From NCBI RefSeq assembly GCF_042788235.1, contig NZ_JBHZOL010000023.1:1-64000 (forward strand): a stretch of DNA of 64,000 nucleotides, written 5' to 3'. The translations under genes and the position numbers were made by a program. The number at the start of each line of letters is the position of its first letter. The first letter of the stretch is position 1. Positions 61,612 through 64,000 of this stretch are shown here, piece by piece. A model generated the notes under the pieces. The model had not been told where the DNA came from and made no database searches. It worked only from the letters and a program-made list of their open reading frames with translations. This stretch comes from Sphaerothrix epifaneia (GTDB taxonomy: Bacteria > Cyanobacteriota > Cyanobacteriia > Phormidesmidales > Phormidesmidaceae).

Positions 61612-64000
61612 ATGCTGCTGACAAAATTTTTAGGCGATCCCAATGCCCGCAAGCTCAAGAAATTTCAACCAGATGTGGTTGAAATCAACTTGCTGGAAGA
61701 AGAAATTCAAGCCCTTTCGGATGAAGCGCTTGCAGGCAAAACTGTAGAGTTCAAGCAGCGTCTAGAAAACGGCGAATCTTTAGATGATTTGTTAAGCGAG
61801 GCCTTCGCGGTTGTTCGCGAGGCGGGTAAGCGCGTTTTGGGAATGCGCCACTTCGATGTGCAGCTGATTGGCGGCATGGTGCTGCACGATGGCCAAATTG
61901 CCGAGATGAAAACCGGAGAAGGTAAAACGCTGGTGGCGACTTTGCCGTCTTACCTCAATGCTTTGAGCGGTAAAGGCGTGCATATCGTCACCGTCAACGA
62001 CTACCTAGCTCGCCGTGACGCGGAGTGGATGGGCCAAGTACACCGCTTTTTAGGTCTGAGCGTGGGTCTGATTCAGCAGGGCATGTCTCCTTCAGAGCGT
62101 AAAAAAAATTACGCTTGTGATATTACTTACGGCACCAACAGCGAATTCGGCTTTGACTATCTGCGCGACAATATGGCTACCTCGATTGCCGATGTCGTAC
62201 AGCGTCACTTCAACTTTTGCATTATTGACGAAGTTGACTCAATTTTGGTAGACGAAGCTCGAACCCCTCTAATTATTTCGGGTCAGGTAGAGCGCCCCAG
62301 CGAAAAATATATGAAAGCTGCGGACGTAGCTCGCGCCCTCCAAACAGAAGAACATTACGAAGTCGATGAAAAGGCACGCAACGTCTTGCTGACTGACGAA
62401 GGCTTTATTCAGTCAGAGCAGCTTTTGAGTGTGACTGATCTGTTTGACCCGAAAGATCCCTGGGCGCACTATATTTTTAATGCCATTAAGGCTAAAGAAC
62501 TTTTTGTCAAAGATGTTAACTACATCGTGCGCAATGGTGAAATCGTTATTGTTGATGAGTTCACTGGGCGGGTGATGCCCGGTCGCCGCTGGAGTGATGG
62601 TTTGCACCAGGCAATTGAAGCCAAGGAGCGGGTTGAGATTCAACCTGAAACACAGACACTCGCCAGCATCACCTACCAAAACTTTTTCTTGCTCTATCCT
62701 AAACTTTCGGGCATGACTGGCACGGCTAAAACCGAAGAAGCCGAGTTTGAAAAAATCTACAACCTAGAGGTAACGGTCATTCCGACGAACCGTTCGCTAG
62801 CGCGGCAAAACTACTCGGATATGGTTTACAAAACCGAAGAAGCCAAGTGGCGGGCGATCGCCGAAGAATGTGTAGAAATGCACGAAACGGGTCGTCCAGT
62901 TTTGGTGGGTACCACCAGCGTAGAAAAATCGGAACTGCTTTCGGCGCTGCTAGCAGAGCGCAATGTCGAGCATAATTTGCTCAACGCCAAGCCCGAAAAT
63001 GTAGAGCGAGAGTCAGAAATTGTGGCTCAAGCAGGTCGGCGAGGAGCCGTTACCATCGCCACTAATATGGCGGGGCGAGGCACTGACATCATTTTGGGCG
63101 GTAATGCTGACTATATGGCTCGTTTGAAGCTGCGAGAGTATTTCATGCCTCGCATTGTTCAGCCCGAAGATGAAGACGAGTTTGCCGTCACTCAGGTACC
63201 CGTCGGCAAAGGGCGCAACAAAGCTCAAGGTTTTATGCCAGGGAAAAAAGTCAAAACCTGGAAAGCTTCACCGCAGATTTATCCGACTGATTTAACCCAA
63301 GAAACTGAAAAGCAGCTCAAAGAAGCCGTTGATTTTGCGGTTGCGACTTATGGTGAGCGCAGCCTACAAGAACTCCAAGCTGAGGAAAAAGTGGCGATCG
63401 CGGCGGAAAAAGCGCCGACGGACGATCCGGTCATTCAAAAGCTGCGAGATGTGTACCTAGCCATTTATCGAGAATACGAGCAGCACACTTCAGCCGAACA
63501 CAACGAGGTGATTAACTTAGGCGGGCTGCACGTCATCGGTACTGAACGCCATGAGTCTCGCCGAATTGACAATCAACTCCGAGGCCGCGCCGGACGCCAA
63601 GGTGACCCTGGTTCCACCCGATTTTTTCTCAGCTTGCAAGACAACCTGCTGCGGATTTTTGGTGGCGATCGCGTCGCTGGCTTAATGAATGCCTTCCGCG
63701 TTGAAGAAGACATGCCCATTGAGTCGCGCATGTTGACCCGCTCGCTCGAAGGGGCACAAAAGAAGGTTGAAACCTATTACTACGACATTCGTAAGCAGGT
63801 TTTTGAATATGACGAGGTGATGAATAACCAGCGTCGGGCTATTTACGCAGAGCGGCGGCGCGTTCTAGAAGGGCAAGACCTGAAAGAACTGGTGATTAAC
63901 TACGCTGAACAGACAATGAACGATATTGTCAACGCCTACATTAATCCCGAACTGCCTGCCGAAGAGTGGGATCTCAATAGCCTGGTAAATAAGGTCAAAG
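61612..64000 (+). CDS. secA: Preprotein translocase ATPase SecA (partial, runs off the end)
   Basis: Drives proteins through SecYEG. The gene starts at ATG 61612 (MLLTKFLGDPNARKLKKFQP) and is open for 796 codons to the window edge, so the C-terminus is not seen. Walker A is MKTGEGKTL (Lys105) and the DEAD-type Walker B is Asp206 in IIDEVDSILVDEAR. The preprotein domain follows, then NMAGRGTDIILGG and RGRAGRQGDPGSTRFFLSL of the second ATPase domain. The insertion with GKKVKTWKASPQIYPTDL before it is usual in cyanobacterial and plastid SecA. No ribosome binding site is seen. Confidence 0.97.
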   Translation, partial: MLLTKFLGDPNARKLKKFQPDVVEINLLEEEIQALSDEALAGKTVEFKQRLENGESLDDLLSEAFAVVREAGKRVLGMRHFDVQLIGGMVLHDGQIAEMKTGEGKTLVATLPSYLNALSGKGVHIVTVNDYLARRDAEWMGQVHRFLGLSVGLIQQGMSPSERKKNYACDITYGTNSEFGFDYLRDNMATSIADVVQRHFNFCIIDEVDSILVDEARTPLIISGQVERPSEKYMKAADVARALQTEEHYEVDEKARNVLLTDEGFIQSEQLLSVTDLFDPKDPWAHYIFNAIKAKELFVKDVNYIVRNGEIVIVDEFTGRVMPGRRWSDGLHQAIEAKERVEIQPETQTLASITYQNFFLLYPKLSGMTGTAKTEEAEFEKIYNLEVTVIPTNRSLARQNYSDMVYKTEEAKWRAIAEECVEMHETGRPVLVGTTSVEKSELLSALLAERNVEHNLLNAKPENVERESEIVAQAGRRGAVTIATNMAGRGTDIILGGNADYMARLKLREYFMPRIVQPEDEDEFAVTQVPVGKGRNKAQGFMPGKKVKTWKASPQIYPTDLTQETEKQLKEAVDFAVATYGERSLQELQAEEKVAIAAEKAPTDDPVIQKLRDVYLAIYREYEQHTSAEHNEVINLGGLHVIGTERHESRRIDNQLRGRAGRQGDPGSTRFFLSLQDNLLRIFGGDRVAGLMNAFRVEEDMPIESRMLTRSLEGAQKKVETYYYDIRKQVFEYDEVMNNQRRAIYAERRRVLEGQDLKELVINYAEQTMNDIVNAYINPELPAEEWDLNSLVNKVK

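Noticed and set aside
1..64000. Mobile element, prophage, CRISPR or defence island
   Set aside because: No transposase, integrase, repeat-spacer array, Cas, restriction or toxin-antitoxin gene is seen in any frame I examined.

Overview
The window is chromosomal DNA of a cyanobacterium of moderate G+C. Evidence: the HIP1 octamer GCGATCGC recurs throughout, inside and between genes. Cyanobacterial marker genes are present (ndhB, ycf66, ictB, a Psb32-type TPM protein, a DUF4346 protein). A purC-bamA-lpxC-fabZ-lpxA-lpxB run follows the cyanobacterial order. The species cannot be fixed from this sequence; a filamentous Leptolyngbya-like or Synechococcus-like lineage is plausible inference. I see no tRNA, rRNA, CRISPR array, transposase, integrase, phage gene or plasmid gene. 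Most of the window is ordinary core genome.

Layout: 1-1150 is gene-poor, with two small genes too short for most gene finders, a decayed reading frame and a perfect 30-bp palindrome. 1152-5379 (minus strand) holds glgB, a small exported protein and a membrane diguanylate cyclase. 5629-13667 (plus) holds a sulfotransferase-like protein, a polysaccharide flippase, glycerol kinase and a 1230-residue membrane protein with an alpha/beta-hydrolase domain. 14012-14611 is a cyclic-nucleotide-binding protein without a DNA-binding domain. 14631-17649 (minus) is ndhB followed by cobB, with a clear terminator between. 18266-21658 (plus) is topA plus a glutathione transferase. 22413-23932 is a compact HNH nuclease-RtcB RNA ligase pair. 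24784-28704 carries ycf66 and ileS. 28947-35510 carries a BarA-type hybrid kinase and a three-gene glycosyltransferase operon.

35596-43955 (minus) is exbB-exbD and the outer-membrane block purC-bamA-lpxC-fabZ-lpxA-lpxB: Omp85 assembly, the first lipid A steps and a fatty-acid dehydratase. 44287-54983 is mostly minus strand: a GAF-GAF-PAS adenylate cyclase, a thioredoxin-TPR protein, an alpha/beta hydrolase, a pentapeptide protein with ictB, Psb32, DUF4346, a DUF482 acyltransferase and a RibD-like reductase, with one plus-strand methyltransferase. 55150-64000 is mostly plus: a Cache-type histidine kinase, a CDF metal exporter overlapping pgsA, a Sua5-family gene, a histidine-kinase-like protein without a recognisable ATPase domain, a diheme cytochrome c and the first 796 codons of secA.

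Themes: envelope and surface polysaccharide (flippase, sulfotransferase, three GT4 enzymes, lpx, bamA, exbBD, secA) and signalling (c-di-GMP synthesis, cAMP synthesis, cAMP-type binding, two histidine kinases and one kinase relic). The points most worth following are the HNH-RtcB pair, the 1230-residue hydrolase fusion, the kinase relic and the small-protein gene at 994-1107.
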